NCBI RefSeq assembly: GCF_001644035.1 | Contig: NZ_LUUG01000107.1 | Coordinates: 1 to 42,001 of the forward strand | Reading direction: 5' to 3' | Origin: Methylomonas methanica | GTDB taxonomy: Bacteria; Pseudomonadota; Gammaproteobacteria; Methylococcales; Methylomonadaceae | Length of the DNA stretch: 42,001 nucleotides | Part shown: positions 9,247 to 18,127 of the stretch, piece after piece | Layout of the letters: each line of letters begins with the position of its first letter | How positions within the stretch are numbered: the stretch's first letter is position 1 | Notes under the pieces: model-generated | Told to the model about the DNA's origin: nothing | Database searches by the model: none | What the model saw: only the letters and a program-made list of their open reading frames with translations | Position numbers and translations under genes: made by a program

Positions 9247-9990
9247 ATGCTGAAAAGATGCTGGTTTGGTATTTATGTTGTATTGCTACCCAGTCTTGGA
9301 TGGTCGAATGATTTCTCGACCATCCAGGACAATATCAAACCCGGCAACATTGTCATCATCGGCGAAAGCCACCAGAAACCGGAATCAACACAGCTTTTCG
9401 CTCTACTGGTTGATGCGGCGCTGGAAAGACATCAATGCCTGACTGTCGGACTCGAAATTAACCGCAATCAACAACCCGTCATCGATGCTGTAACCAAGGG
9501 CGAAGCACAGGTATCGGAGATTAAAATACCGTATGCCATCGATCATCCTGGTATGCGAAAACTGATTGATTATCTGGTCACGCTCAAATCGAAATTTCCA
9601 TGCTTGGGCATCGAGGCCATTGACGCCGATCAAGACCGCGACGTAAATATGGCCAACCGATTATCTGAGTTCCCACGCGACAAGCCGATACTGGCTCTTT
9701 TGGGTGGACTACACACATTAAAAAAAGTTAAGTGGACTATCAAAAGCGGAGAACCCTTTGTTGCCGAGATTCTGGTTAACCATGGCTTGCCAGTTAAAAT
9801 CTATCCTCAAAACTGGCAGCCTGAGAGGTGCAAGAACGGACAGGGAAGATCAAGCCGATACGTTAATGCCGACGATCCGGAAGCATTGCAGATTCTGAAT
9901 GAGTCCTTCATGTCGCTGATCAACGCCCAACGTCACCGATCAACGCAGGATGTTGTCGATGGGTTTTTGCTTTGGGAATGCGATCTTTAG
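9247..9990 (+). CDS. Exported ChaN/erythromycin-esterase-like (Tiki superfamily) protein
   Basis: Codes for 247 residues, beginning with a signal peptide (hydrophobic core FGIYVVLLPSLGW, residues 7-19). The mature part has the glutamate-histidine motif IGESHQKPES, a second glutamate in VGLEINRNQ and a later histidine in LGGLHTLKK. This layout is that of the ChaN/TraB/EreA fold, whose members bind haem or act as metallo-hydrolases. There is no lipobox cysteine, so it would be periplasmic rather than a lipoprotein. TTAGGAG is upstream of the ATG. The substrate is unknown, and the superfamily call rests on motifs rather than an alignment. Confidence 0.6.
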   Translation: MLKRCWFGIYVVLLPSLGWSNDFSTIQDNIKPGNIVIIGESHQKPESTQLFALLVDAALERHQCLTVGLEINRNQQPVIDAVTKGEAQVSEIKIPYAIDHPGMRKLIDYLVTLKSKFPCLGIEAIDADQDRDVNMANRLSEFPRDKPILALLGGLHTLKKVKWTIKSGEPFVAEILVNHGLPVKIYPQNWQPERCKNGQGRSSRYVNADDPEALQILNESFMSLINAQRHRSTQDVVDGFLLWECDL

Positions 9991-10220
9991 TTGTTTTTCC
10001 GACTAGTCAATCATGATGCTTGTGGCTGCAGCTCTCGAAGGCGCACTAATCGCACCACTGAGTGACTTTTTAACAAGCAATAATCCTCGCAGCCTGGCTT
10101 TTGACCATGACCGCGAGGGTATGCCAGCTGATTCAAGCCATTTCATGTAAATTCTGGGCGCTACATCTGACCCTCTTCCAAGGCCATCAGGCTGCCATCA
10201 TCATGTTCAACCCAAACGAC

Positions 10221-11360
10221 TCAGCATATAAAGAACGTTTGAGGCTCCTCTGGTTCCAATTGCCTGGACATCGATTCACAATAGTGATGGAAATTCCCCG
10301 TGAATTCGATGGCAGGAAGAAGATTGTTGTCAATCACGTGAGGAATATTGAGATTGGTCAGTAGCCCGTTGATGTCTTCGAATACTGACTTAGCGTCATC
10401 GGTTGTCAAGAGCGGCCAAACGTAAACGGTTGACAATTCTTTTTCACGATCAAAAAAAGCCGCCCGTATTTCCGTTGGTATGCCATCGACACCGTGTTTA
10501 CTGAGCAGGACTTTTGACACGGGATAATCTTGGGCTTTCATATTTACCTTGTAGAAGATATCTAGTTCATTGTGTAAATGGATCCCGCGCGAGGCGGCAA
10601 TACTGAGCGGATTGGGTTTTTCAATCTCCCAGACGTTGTGACCGGTTTGTTCATCCATCTCCTCTTTAAAGGGCTCTGACCATTCTTCGGCAAATCCGCC
10701 AAAGTCATCCGATTTGGGCTGTTCACAAAAAAGAGGCGTTAATGCCTGATCGTTAATCACCACACCCACCAGGAATCGCAAAATGAGCTCCCCCTCCGGA
10801 CTCTCAGAGGGCTTCATAACAAAAGAACGGCGTGATTCCGATGTTGAAATTTCGCCTTCGGCTTGCTCGATCAACTGCTGGTTGATCTGGCGAATTTGGC
10901 TAGGTAACCAGTTGATGTCTTCAAGGGTGAATAATTCGTCATGAATGGCGAGGGCTTGTCTATCATTGATCAGCCCATGGCTTTGAAGCAATTGTCTAAT
11001 GCGCTCGGAGTCTTCAATACGCTTAGGCAAAGCCTTTCCAGGATGTGTCTCGATGACCATCGGAATGGCGAATACGATCGCCTCTGCATTCGGCATAGAC
11101 GGCAATCTCACCCGAATGCGTTCGGCGAGCGAAACAATGCGCTCATTTAATATCGAAAATACGTGCAAACCTTCCGATTGTCGTAAAGCGCTTACCAAAA
11201 TATCGTCCTGGCCATTTGCAATACAGGACTCAATAAACGCTCGAAAAAGTGAATCGAGCTCAGGCGACGTTGGGTTCAGGGCGACTTTCTTAGCGGTTAA
11301 AGTGATGAATTCAACGAAAGAATCCGACGTAGCGGTGTCGTTAATAGAACGGTTTAACAT
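10221..11360 (-). CDS. Conserved-looking hypothetical protein next to transfer genes
   Basis: Codes for 379 residues from the ATG at 11360, chosen because AGGAG stands 7 bases upstream; the frame is open to 11477 but with no better start. The protein is soluble, acidic and without signal peptide or membrane segments. Its first part is helical, its second part has alternating hydrophobic strands (EGELILRFLVGVVIND). I recognise no family. It follows the DUF4400-traD-traI group on the same strand after a 128-bp gap, so it may be co-transcribed with transfer genes, but a transfer role is only a suggestion from position. Confidence 0.6.
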   Translation of the reverse strand: MLNRSINDTATSDSFVEFITLTAKKVALNPTSPELDSLFRAFIESCIANGQDDILVSALRQSEGLHVFSILNERIVSLAERIRVRLPSMPNAEAIVFAIPMVIETHPGKALPKRIEDSERIRQLLQSHGLINDRQALAIHDELFTLEDINWLPSQIRQINQQLIEQAEGEISTSESRRSFVMKPSESPEGELILRFLVGVVINDQALTPLFCEQPKSDDFGGFAEEWSEPFKEEMDEQTGHNVWEIEKPNPLSIAASRGIHLHNELDIFYKVNMKAQDYPVSKVLLSKHGVDGIPTEIRAAFFDREKELSTVYVWPLLTTDDAKSVFEDINGLLTNLNIPHVIDNNLLPAIEFTGNFHHYCESMSRQLEPEEPQTFFIC

Positions 11361-11488
11361 GATAATGCTCCTGGGTTGTGTTGATGTTGAGGGGTAAAAC
11401 AAGTTTGGGGTTTTGCCTGAGCCTGGGGTTATGCTCCGGATGTGTGTTGATCTTGCAGTGCAGAAAACAGATGACATTCATGGAACAC

Positions 11489-12121
11489 CTACACCCGCTT
11501 TTGCGTATTGGCCAACAACACGTTGACGGCGTAAGCCACGACAAAAACGCCCACCGGCACGGCTTGCGGTGGAATCGGAAACGGCAGGGTCAAACTGACC
11601 AACAACAGATACAACGCCCCCAGAATCAGATAAAGGCTGTAGCGATGCGCCATGGGACTGGGGTAATCGAAGTTGGTCTGGCTGATCTTGCGCCGCACCA
11701 GTCCGTCGACGACAAACGGCAGCAAGGCAGCTGCCAAGTACGGTAACCAGATGCAAGCCGTGGTCAGGCGCTTGATCATTTGAAAGATCGTGTCCCACAG
11801 TACGTTGAGTCGACTTTCGATAAAGGGAAACAAATCGTTACGCCCCACATCCTCGAAGCCTTTGGACATCTGCCGTTCGCGCTCGGTGGGGATGAAGTAG
11901 CGGAACACGCTGTCGCGGATGCCGGTAGTGACGAACAGGCGATCAAACCAGCGTTGTGCGGTTTTGCTGATCTGTGATTCTTTATCGGCGCCAAAAAAAC
12001 CGATCATCATTTGATCTTCGGCGCGCTGCAGTTCGCGCGTCCAGCGATCAGACACAAAACTGGCCACCAGGATCACTTCCAGTAGCCAAAGCATCAGGCT
12101 GAACAACAGATTGCGCGTCAT
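11489..12121 (-). CDS. DUF4400 integrating-conjugative-element membrane protein
   Basis: A 210-residue inner-membrane protein with one N-terminal segment (LLFSLMLWLLEVILVASFV) and three C-terminal segments (CIWLPYLAAALLPFVV; YSLYLILGALYLLLVSL; VGVFVVAYAVNVLL). The polar middle with WFDRLFVTTGIRDSVFRYFIPTERER is typical of the family found next to traD in SXT/R391 and PFGI-1-type elements. Its start overlaps the traD stop as ATGA, so the two are translationally coupled. The exact role is not known; family members are thought to assist the coupling protein or the transfer channel at the membrane. Confidence 0.8.
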   Translation of the reverse strand: MTRNLLFSLMLWLLEVILVASFVSDRWTRELQRAEDQMMIGFFGADKESQISKTAQRWFDRLFVTTGIRDSVFRYFIPTERERQMSKGFEDVGRNDLFPFIESRLNVLWDTIFQMIKRLTTACIWLPYLAAALLPFVVDGLVRRKISQTNFDYPSPMAHRYSLYLILGALYLLLVSLTLPFPIPPQAVPVGVFVVAYAVNVLLANTQKRV

Positions 12122-13950
12122 GAGCTCGCGCCTCGACGATCTTGTGCCGATTGCAGTATCGGCAAGCGACCTTTGACGATGCGGCCGCCGGATAACTTGG
12201 CGATGTAATGCAAGTCAGGCAGTTGCCCCAATAGCTGGGGCGCAAACAAATCGCCTTCTTCTTCCATCAAGCGTTCACCAACATTGCCGGAAAACACCGT
12301 AGGATTGGTTGCACTGGTGGCCACGCCTTGGGTGCGCATGATGTACTTCAACCGCGTCTTCGGCAGATTGTCGGTGATGTACTGCTGGGTTTCGCTGTCC
12401 ATGATCCTCAGCGCGATCAGGTTGTTGACGTTGCCTAGCACTTGCCGTGCTTTGTCTTGAGAACCGGTACGGGCGGCAAAGTCGGCAAAGGTCTGGGTGG
12501 CGATGAACAGGCGAATCTTGGCGCCCCGGCCTTTGTTCAGGACCTGAATGAAGGGATCGTTGATGACTTCGGCGGCTTCATCGACAAACACATTCACCGG
12601 TCGGTCCGTGACGCCGTAGTTGTAGCGATCACCGGCTACGGCCGCCAAGTCGGCCAACAGAATCGAGCCAATGGCGCTGCCCACCATGCCATCCGATAAC
12701 GAGTCCAAACCGATATAAGCTACCTGGGCTTTTTCGATGATGTGACCGGTATTGGTGATGGGACGTAAGTCATCTACGTCGTGCGGATTCGGTGACAGCA
12801 AAGGCCCCAAAGAACCCGATGTCAACATGTTCATGATCGGAATCAAGGAGGCGACCATCTTGCTGAAATGTGCCCGGTCATGTTCGAACAAGGACAACAG
12901 GCCTTCCAAATCCAGGTTTGGCACTCGGTATTGGACGACCTCACGGTAAAATCGCACCAAGCATGCCGCTTTGGAGTCAATGTCCTCTGCTTTTTTGAAA
13001 AAGGATCGCGCCTCGTGTCGCCACTGCCCCAGGCTATTATCGAAATAGCGTTCCAAGGCCTGAATCACCAGCGTCGAAGGACCGCCTTCCAAATAACGAC
13101 GCAGCTTGACCAATGTTGGCCGTTCCTCGATCACCATCAAGCCCTGAATCACGTTATCCAACGATTTTTGGCCAAAGGCTTTGAAGGGATCGTTACTGCT
13201 TTCACTCGGCGAAATGGCGCTGATGCGGCTGGCGATTTCCGAAGGTCGGTTGAAATTGTGCAAGGGATCGAGACGGACGCTGTCTTCCGGAAACGCCGGG
13301 TGGAAATACACGAAGCGATCCGGGCGCTTGGCCAAGGCGCAAGCCCGTTTGGCGCAGGCCATCAAATCCTTGTCGCCCTTGGGATCAATGATGATCACTG
13401 CTTCGCCACGCAACACGGCTTGTGTCACCAACACGTCAAAGGCGCGGGTTTTGCCGGCACCGGTGGTACCGACTAGCAGCGTATGGCCGGCGGTATGCTG
13501 TAAGGGCTGGCGAATGTCACTTTCGGATACTTCCAGGCCATGAATCCAGGCCGAGCCCATGCGTTGATGGTCGCTGGGTATCAAGGTCGAGACATCGCGT
13601 TTCAAGATCTCATAGGCCAACTGAGCATGCTTTTGCACCCAATCAAATCCCCAGCCGAACCACAAGGCCTCTGGATGCTGTTTCACCATGCCTACCAGCT
13701 TTTCGGCATCCAGATATTGGAACCGAAACTGCCGCAACCGGCGTTTGCGGTACCAAAGACTCAAGGCCGGCGACAACCGCCAACACGCCATGACCCCACA
13801 CGCCGTCATCAACCAGTCGAACGGCTCACGCGGTAGGCCCGACCAGCGACTTGTGAAATACGCCAATCCGGCACCGCCTAGCCAGCCCGAGATGGCATAC
13901 ACCTCGAAGATGGGCCGCCAGGGAAACTGATAGTCGTAATCGGATTTCAT
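12118..13950 (-). CDS. traD: Type IV coupling protein TraD
   Basis: Hexameric ATPase of 610 residues that brings the relaxase-DNA complex to the secretion channel. Two N-terminal membrane segments lie around residues 16-34 and 46-66. Walker A is GTTGAGKT (161-168) and Walker B is VNVFVDEAAEVIND (452-465). A conserved ATQTFADF motif follows, as in TraD/TraG proteins. The length matches SXT/R391-type TraD. It is flanked by traI upstream and DUF4400 downstream, both with 4-bp overlaps, forming one transfer operon on the minus strand. Confidence 0.93.
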   Translation of the reverse strand: MKSDYDYQFPWRPIFEVYAISGWLGGAGLAYFTSRWSGLPREPFDWLMTACGVMACWRLSPALSLWYRKRRLRQFRFQYLDAEKLVGMVKQHPEALWFGWGFDWVQKHAQLAYEILKRDVSTLIPSDHQRMGSAWIHGLEVSESDIRQPLQHTAGHTLLVGTTGAGKTRAFDVLVTQAVLRGEAVIIIDPKGDKDLMACAKRACALAKRPDRFVYFHPAFPEDSVRLDPLHNFNRPSEIASRISAISPSESSNDPFKAFGQKSLDNVIQGLMVIEERPTLVKLRRYLEGGPSTLVIQALERYFDNSLGQWRHEARSFFKKAEDIDSKAACLVRFYREVVQYRVPNLDLEGLLSLFEHDRAHFSKMVASLIPIMNMLTSGSLGPLLSPNPHDVDDLRPITNTGHIIEKAQVAYIGLDSLSDGMVGSAIGSILLADLAAVAGDRYNYGVTDRPVNVFVDEAAEVINDPFIQVLNKGRGAKIRLFIATQTFADFAARTGSQDKARQVLGNVNNLIALRIMDSETQQYITDNLPKTRLKYIMRTQGVATSATNPTVFSGNVGERLMEEEGDLFAPQLLGQLPDLHYIAKLSGGRIVKGRLPILQSAQDRRGASS

Positions 13951-16292
13951 GGCTTAACCCGTACTTTGATGCCTTGCCCACGCCCCAGCACTTGGTAGTC
14001 AGGATGCTGACTGATTTCGCGCAGGAATTCATAGCGTTTCAAGTCCGGATGTGCGTCGAGGTAGACCCCGAGTTCGTCATCAGAAACAGTGATCCACTCG
14101 TCTTGCTGATCTGGCGAGGTGCGCAGTGTCGAGATCCATGCGCTCACTTCTGGAAAATCTTGCCTAGGTTGCACGCTCGGAATGCCGTCGTTAATGCTTG
14201 GTTTGACTGAATCCATGACTGTTGTCGACGTTACTGGGGGTTCTGCTGGTTGCTTGTGACTGCGTGGTTTGGCTTTTGTGTTTCGCTGCTGGGTGGGCTT
14301 TTGAAGGGTCGATGGATTGACGGGATCGATACGATTGTCTGGTTTGACTTCGACATTTTCAGCAGGCAATGCAGTTGGTTTCGCATTCGATGCTTTAACC
14401 GGTAAATCGCCTATCATGCGCACTAGCCTCTGCGCAGGTTCCTCAGCCAGTTGTACGACGCGTTGCTGCCCTAAGGTTTGCACTTTCCGCATTGGAGACA
14501 ACACATCGGTCACTAACCAGTTTTGATCGACCAAGCCTTGAATGAACACATCGCTTTCGATTTGAAGCTTTTGCGGAACGTCTGGAAACAGGCAGAACCA
14601 TTTACCGTGTCTTTCGAAGAGCTCGCCGTTCCATGACCACTGCCCCTGAGCAATCCGGGTTGCGATCTCGATAAACCACGCGCCGGCCTGTCCATGATTG
14701 CTGAGCCATAAGGCTTCTGGGTCTTGGATGGATTGGGTTTGCTCCGTCACGATGTCCGCTTGAGGGTCGGCTGAAGACTTGGTATCGCCATCCACGCTCG
14801 GCGTGCATCCGTCCTCGACAAGGGTGGTGGGTTTGTCGGTATCACCGTTATCCGATTCAACCTGAATGACTGGGGATAACGGGACCTGCTCTTGGCTATT
14901 GTCATCGGGAATGACAGCCAAGCTTGGAATCTCGCGGTCGGTTAATGGTGTCTCCCTAGCCTGCTTTGGTTTGGTCGGTTTGCGAGATTTGACCGCTACT
15001 GACTTTTCGGGCAATGCCTGGTCGTTGGTTTCTGATTGGGTTGGTGTATTAGATTCCTCGTCCTCAACTTCAAATCCTTCGATCGCGGCCGGCGGCTCAT
15101 TGCTGAATATTGATTCCAACGATGCCAAACGCAGCATGTAAAACACGGCGTCCAAGCCATCGGGTCGCATACGCCAATAGCGGTACTGGCGGCCTGCGGT
15201 ATCGCGTTTGGGAATTGCCAAACCACGTTCGATCAAAATATCCGCCAAGGTATCTTCATCGCGCGGAATACCGGGCACCTTGTCTTTGGCCAGCAAACCG
15301 ACGATGTCTTGCGCGCCAGTCCGCCAAACAATATGCACACCGGATTGAAATCGCCATACTCTGGCGCCTTTGTCGTTGACCAGCCACTGGCCTGATTTAA
15401 TCAAGCGCCGCATCGCATCGAACAGATACCGCTCGACCGGCATCCCCAACGCCGCATCGACCGAATGCGCATGGGTTTTCAAATCGCGTTCCACGCTTTT
15501 GCAGTCTGCGGTAACCACTAACTCATAGAGCTTGCTGCCGCGATCCAGACCATGCAAGGTTTCCAGTAGCGCTTGCATGATTTCTGGTCCCGGTTCCAGC
15601 AGGTAAGCACGCGACTCACGCGTCAACACCCGCTCGATAACCAGTGCCGAAAACTGTTGGTGGCGTTTATGACGGTTCTCTCGCCAGCGCAAAAAATAGC
15701 GATCGATACCGTGTTGTGCCGCCCAGTCGATCAAATTTTCGTCACAGGGATTCCAGGTGTGCAGCCCCTGACTGTCGGTGACAGCGATGTCGGAGACAGG
15801 TTTGCCGATGTCGTGCAATAAGCCGGCAAAACACACGGCCAATCGCCAGCGCGGCTCCAAGGTTTTACGAGACTTGGGTGTGGCGTCGCTTGCAAATAGG
15901 CAGCCGTGCGATGCCAGCGTTGCCCAATGTGCGACTTCAAGGCCGTGCCTAAACAAACCACCGGCGCCGCGATGGTGATGTGATTCGGAGGCCGGCAACA
16001 AATGACTGAATGCGGCATAGCGTTTAATGACCGGTAGTGCAATCGCCTGATATAACGCATCGGGCAATGCCAATGCCTGCTCTATGGATTGAATCAGCTC
16101 GCTTTGGGTAGCCAGAACACGCGCTACCGATGCCGCCGGCAGCCCCTTCATGAAGGGTGGATAACGTGGAATCTCCTCGCCAGACGATGCCGGTGGTGCA
16201 CTGACCAAAGCCGGTTTATCGCCCCAAAGACGCTGACTGATACGTTGGATGAAAGATGACGTGGCGTTTTCCATGGCGCCGCATCGTGACAT
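13947..16292 (-). CDS. traI: MobH-family conjugative relaxase TraI
   Basis: Relaxase of the MobH family, 781 residues from the ATG at 16292; ATG at 16274 and TTG at 16316 are alternatives and none has a strong ribosome binding site. The N-terminal TraI_2 domain shows the metal-binding pattern SHHHRGAGGLFRHGLEVAHW (about 104-123) and an HD pair in GLLHDIGKPVSD (160-161). A low-complexity middle follows. The C-terminal TraI_2_C region (ALWLSNHGQAGAWFIEIA) is typical of SXT/R391 and PFGI-1 relaxases. It nicks oriT and stays with the transferred strand. The promoter region carries a perfect 18-bp inverted repeat at 16307-16348, suggesting tight control. Confidence 0.92.
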   Translation of the reverse strand: MSRCGAMENATSSFIQRISQRLWGDKPALVSAPPASSGEEIPRYPPFMKGLPAASVARVLATQSELIQSIEQALALPDALYQAIALPVIKRYAAFSHLLPASESHHHRGAGGLFRHGLEVAHWATLASHGCLFASDATPKSRKTLEPRWRLAVCFAGLLHDIGKPVSDIAVTDSQGLHTWNPCDENLIDWAAQHGIDRYFLRWRENRHKRHQQFSALVIERVLTRESRAYLLEPGPEIMQALLETLHGLDRGSKLYELVVTADCKSVERDLKTHAHSVDAALGMPVERYLFDAMRRLIKSGQWLVNDKGARVWRFQSGVHIVWRTGAQDIVGLLAKDKVPGIPRDEDTLADILIERGLAIPKRDTAGRQYRYWRMRPDGLDAVFYMLRLASLESIFSNEPPAAIEGFEVEDEESNTPTQSETNDQALPEKSVAVKSRKPTKPKQARETPLTDREIPSLAVIPDDNSQEQVPLSPVIQVESDNGDTDKPTTLVEDGCTPSVDGDTKSSADPQADIVTEQTQSIQDPEALWLSNHGQAGAWFIEIATRIAQGQWSWNGELFERHGKWFCLFPDVPQKLQIESDVFIQGLVDQNWLVTDVLSPMRKVQTLGQQRVVQLAEEPAQRLVRMIGDLPVKASNAKPTALPAENVEVKPDNRIDPVNPSTLQKPTQQRNTKAKPRSHKQPAEPPVTSTTVMDSVKPSINDGIPSVQPRQDFPEVSAWISTLRTSPDQQDEWITVSDDELGVYLDAHPDLKRYEFLREISQHPDYQVLGRGQGIKVRVKP

Positions 16293-16306
16293 AAAAATTT
16301 TGGACC

Positions 16307-16348
16307 CTTCGTACAATAAAGGTCAAATTCGACCTTTATTGTACGAAG
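16307..16348. promoter_or_regulatory. Perfect inverted repeat, putative operator A
   Basis: CTTCGTACAATAAAGGTC (16307-16324) is followed after AAATTC by its exact reverse complement (16331-16348): 18-bp arms with a 6-bp centre. It lies between the divergent traI and lipoprotein/trfA genes. Related dyads stand at 18962-18989 and 19016-19055 in the mobI/traF control region. The recurrence in two divergent tra control regions suggests a shared operator for a dimeric regulator; the FlhDC-like pair at 27905-28743 or an unseen repressor are candidates. A structural role in mobilisation is an alternative. Confidence 0.75.
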
Positions 16349-16402
16349 AGCAGAAAAGTTTGTGATTAATGTACTGCGCTTTCTGATTCGTCTGGAGGCA
16401 GC

Positions 16403-16882
16403 ATGAACATTGACACCATCCCCCCTCATATTCGCTCGTTTATCCCGATTGTAGGCTTGGCGCTGTGCACGGCTTGCGCATCGCCGAGTGCAGTGGATGA
16501 ACACATTCACGAAGTCGTCATCGGATCGATGATGCTCGATTCCAAAAAGCCCTGGCACCTGGATAGTGCCTGGCAGGCTGGCGGAATAGGCGGTTCGGCG
16601 CTACGGACCGCGTCGATAGAGCATGTTGTCAGGCAAGTGGATCAGCCCTGGCGGGCCTTAAACGATGCCGATACCGTTGCAAAGCCCAAACACGCTGACA
16701 ACAGCTTTGCGGATTCAATCGAATTAACGCAGATCGACGACCCATCCCAGTTGGAACGCGCCTGGCGAAAATATTGCCATCATCAGCTCGACCTGTCGCT
16801 TGAGGAACGCGCGCTGATCGACTCGACAGACATGCCAACCGCCTTACAGCATGCCTGCAATCCCAGTAGTCTGCTGAAATAA
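16403..16882 (+). CDS. Hypothetical lipoprotein-like protein
   Basis: Codes for 159 residues; GGAGG is 6 bases before the ATG at 16403. A short basic N-terminus and hydrophobic segment (FIPIVGLALCTACAS, 13-27) end in a near-lipobox (LCTAC), so it is probably a lipoprotein anchored at Cys25, though the match is imperfect. The remainder is polar and helical. The gene sits between operator A and trfA with a 9-bp gap to trfA, so it probably shares its transcript. I do not recognise the family; similar small lipoproteins occur in conjugative loci, but no function is claimed. Confidence 0.65.
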   Translation: MNIDTIPPHIRSFIPIVGLALCTACASPSAVDEHIHEVVIGSMMLDSKKPWHLDSAWQAGGIGGSALRTASIEHVVRQVDQPWRALNDADTVAKPKHADNSFADSIELTQIDDPSQLERAWRKYCHHQLDLSLEERALIDSTDMPTALQHACNPSSLLK

Positions 16883-16891
16883 GGGGGCGTC

Positions 16892-17758
16892 ATGAGTATC
16901 CCAACCAACGACGCGTTAGGCAATCTCGACGACCGCTTTCAAAAACTGGTGGCCCTTAAAAAATCCAAACCCACAAAAGTCCAACCCTTGGCGACTTTAC
17001 CGCATTGGCCAGCCGGTATGCGCGGTACGCCGAATGCCTGTTTGCGCAGCGCCTTGTTTGCCGGGGTGCAGGGCAATGAGCGGATAGCGTACAAAAAGCG
17101 CACCCTATTGGCCGCAGTCGAGGGCATCGAAGTCCGTTATCTGGGCGTTCAACTCAATCAGTCCGATCTGGACGTCTGGATGCAGATCGTGCATCTATCC
17201 AGAACGCAATTGCCGGGCTTTAGCGTTACCTTCAGTGCGCATGCGTTGCTGATGGCTTTAGGCCGATCGACCGGCAAAAGTCAGCACGAATGGTTGAAGG
17301 AATCCATGGCGCGTTTAGGCGGTGCCTTTGTGGAAATCACCTTTCAAGGCCGAGACACCTTTGGCGAAAAAGGGTTCTTACGGTATCACCGTGATGAAGT
17401 GACCCATCGCTACGTGGTGGAAGTGACCGAATCCATGCTGCGCTTGTTTGAAGACGGCTACACCTACATCGAGTTCGAGCAACGTCGTAAATTACGTAAA
17501 CACCCCTTGGCACTCTGGTTACAGGGTTTTATGTCGTCACATGCAGCGCCTTATCCGTTGAAAATCAACACCATCCACCGTTTGAGCGGCAGCAGTGCCA
17601 CGACCCTGCGTGACTTCAAATACCGTTTACGCAAAGCATTGGAAGCCTTGGTCGACTGCGGTAGTCTGGAAAGCTTTGAGATCGGCGAGGATACCGTCAA
17701 AGTTAAAAAACACCCCACAGCGAGCCAGCAACGGTATTTACAGGGCAACAGCGGTTGA
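16892..17758 (+). CDS. trfA: TrfA-family plasmid replication initiator
   Basis: Codes for 288 residues and resembles the TrfA family, whose members bind iterons with two winged-helix domains and open the origin. Visible are the conserved segments LPHWPAGMRGTPNACLRSALF near the N-terminus, SDLDVWMQIVHLSR in the middle, and HPLALWLQGFMSSHAAPYPLKI, with a C-terminal winged helix (TTLRDFKYRLRKALEALVDCGSL). GGGGG lies 6 bases before the ATG. The eight iterons begin only 8 bases after its stop, which strongly supports the role. It implies that this element replicates autonomously. Confidence 0.9.
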   Translation: MSIPTNDALGNLDDRFQKLVALKKSKPTKVQPLATLPHWPAGMRGTPNACLRSALFAGVQGNERIAYKKRTLLAAVEGIEVRYLGVQLNQSDLDVWMQIVHLSRTQLPGFSVTFSAHALLMALGRSTGKSQHEWLKESMARLGGAFVEITFQGRDTFGEKGFLRYHRDEVTHRYVVEVTESMLRLFEDGYTYIEFEQRRKLRKHPLALWLQGFMSSHAAPYPLKINTIHRLSGSSATTLRDFKYRLRKALEALVDCGSLESFEIGEDTVKVKKHPTASQQRYLQGNSG

Positions 17759-17765
17759 AAAAAGC

Positions 17766-17949
17766 ACGGCATTCGACCGACGCTATTTTGGCTCGGTCGA
17801 TACGGCATTCGGCCGACGCACTAACGGCATTCGACCGACACGGACACGGCATTCGACCGACGGTGGCACGGCATTCGGCCGACAGACACGGCATTCGACC
17901 GACAAAAAGCACGGCATTCGGCCGACGTTTTACACGGCATTCGACCGAC
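17766..17949. repeat. Eight iterons of the replication origin (oriV)
   Basis: Eight direct repeats of the 16-mer ACGGCATTCGRCCGAC start at 17766, 17802, 17824, 17846, 17868, 17888, 17911 and 17934. From the second on, spacing is 20 to 23 bp, about two helical turns, as expected of iterons bound on one DNA face. Position 11 is A in copies 1, 3, 4, 6 and 8 and G in copies 2, 5 and 7. Between the first two copies lies TCGGTCGA (17793-17800), an inverted half-copy. Position next to trfA makes this its binding array. Confidence 0.92.
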
Positions 17950-18088
17950 GCTCAGTGCGTTTTTTTGAATCGCTGCAAGTCACGATTGGCGTGGCCTACA
18001 GCGATTTTCAACGACCTAAAAAATCGGGTGCTAATCTATTTATAATCTTTTTTTAATCTAAATATAGGGCCGCTGCCCTGTGGATAAC
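17950..18088. other. AT-rich region and DnaA box of oriV
   Basis: An AT-rich stretch at about 18016-18068 (TTTATAATC, run of T, TTTAATCTAAATATA) would be the DNA unwinding element. A DnaA box TGTGGATAA, the exact consensus TTATCCACA on the minus strand, lies at 18080-18088. Iterons, AT-rich segment and DnaA box together give a standard iteron-type origin. Confidence 0.8.
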
Positions 18089-18127
18089 TTTTGGCCTTGG
18101 TCTGCCCATCAGCAGCGTCATCGACAC

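Noticed and set aside
17766-17949. Regular repeats that could suggest a CRISPR array
   Set aside because: Repeats are 16 bp with 4-20 bp between them and no cas genes; they are iterons next to trfA.
17755-18056. Open reading frames across the iterons
   Set aside because: They arise from translating the repeats; no ribosome binding site and no protein-like composition.
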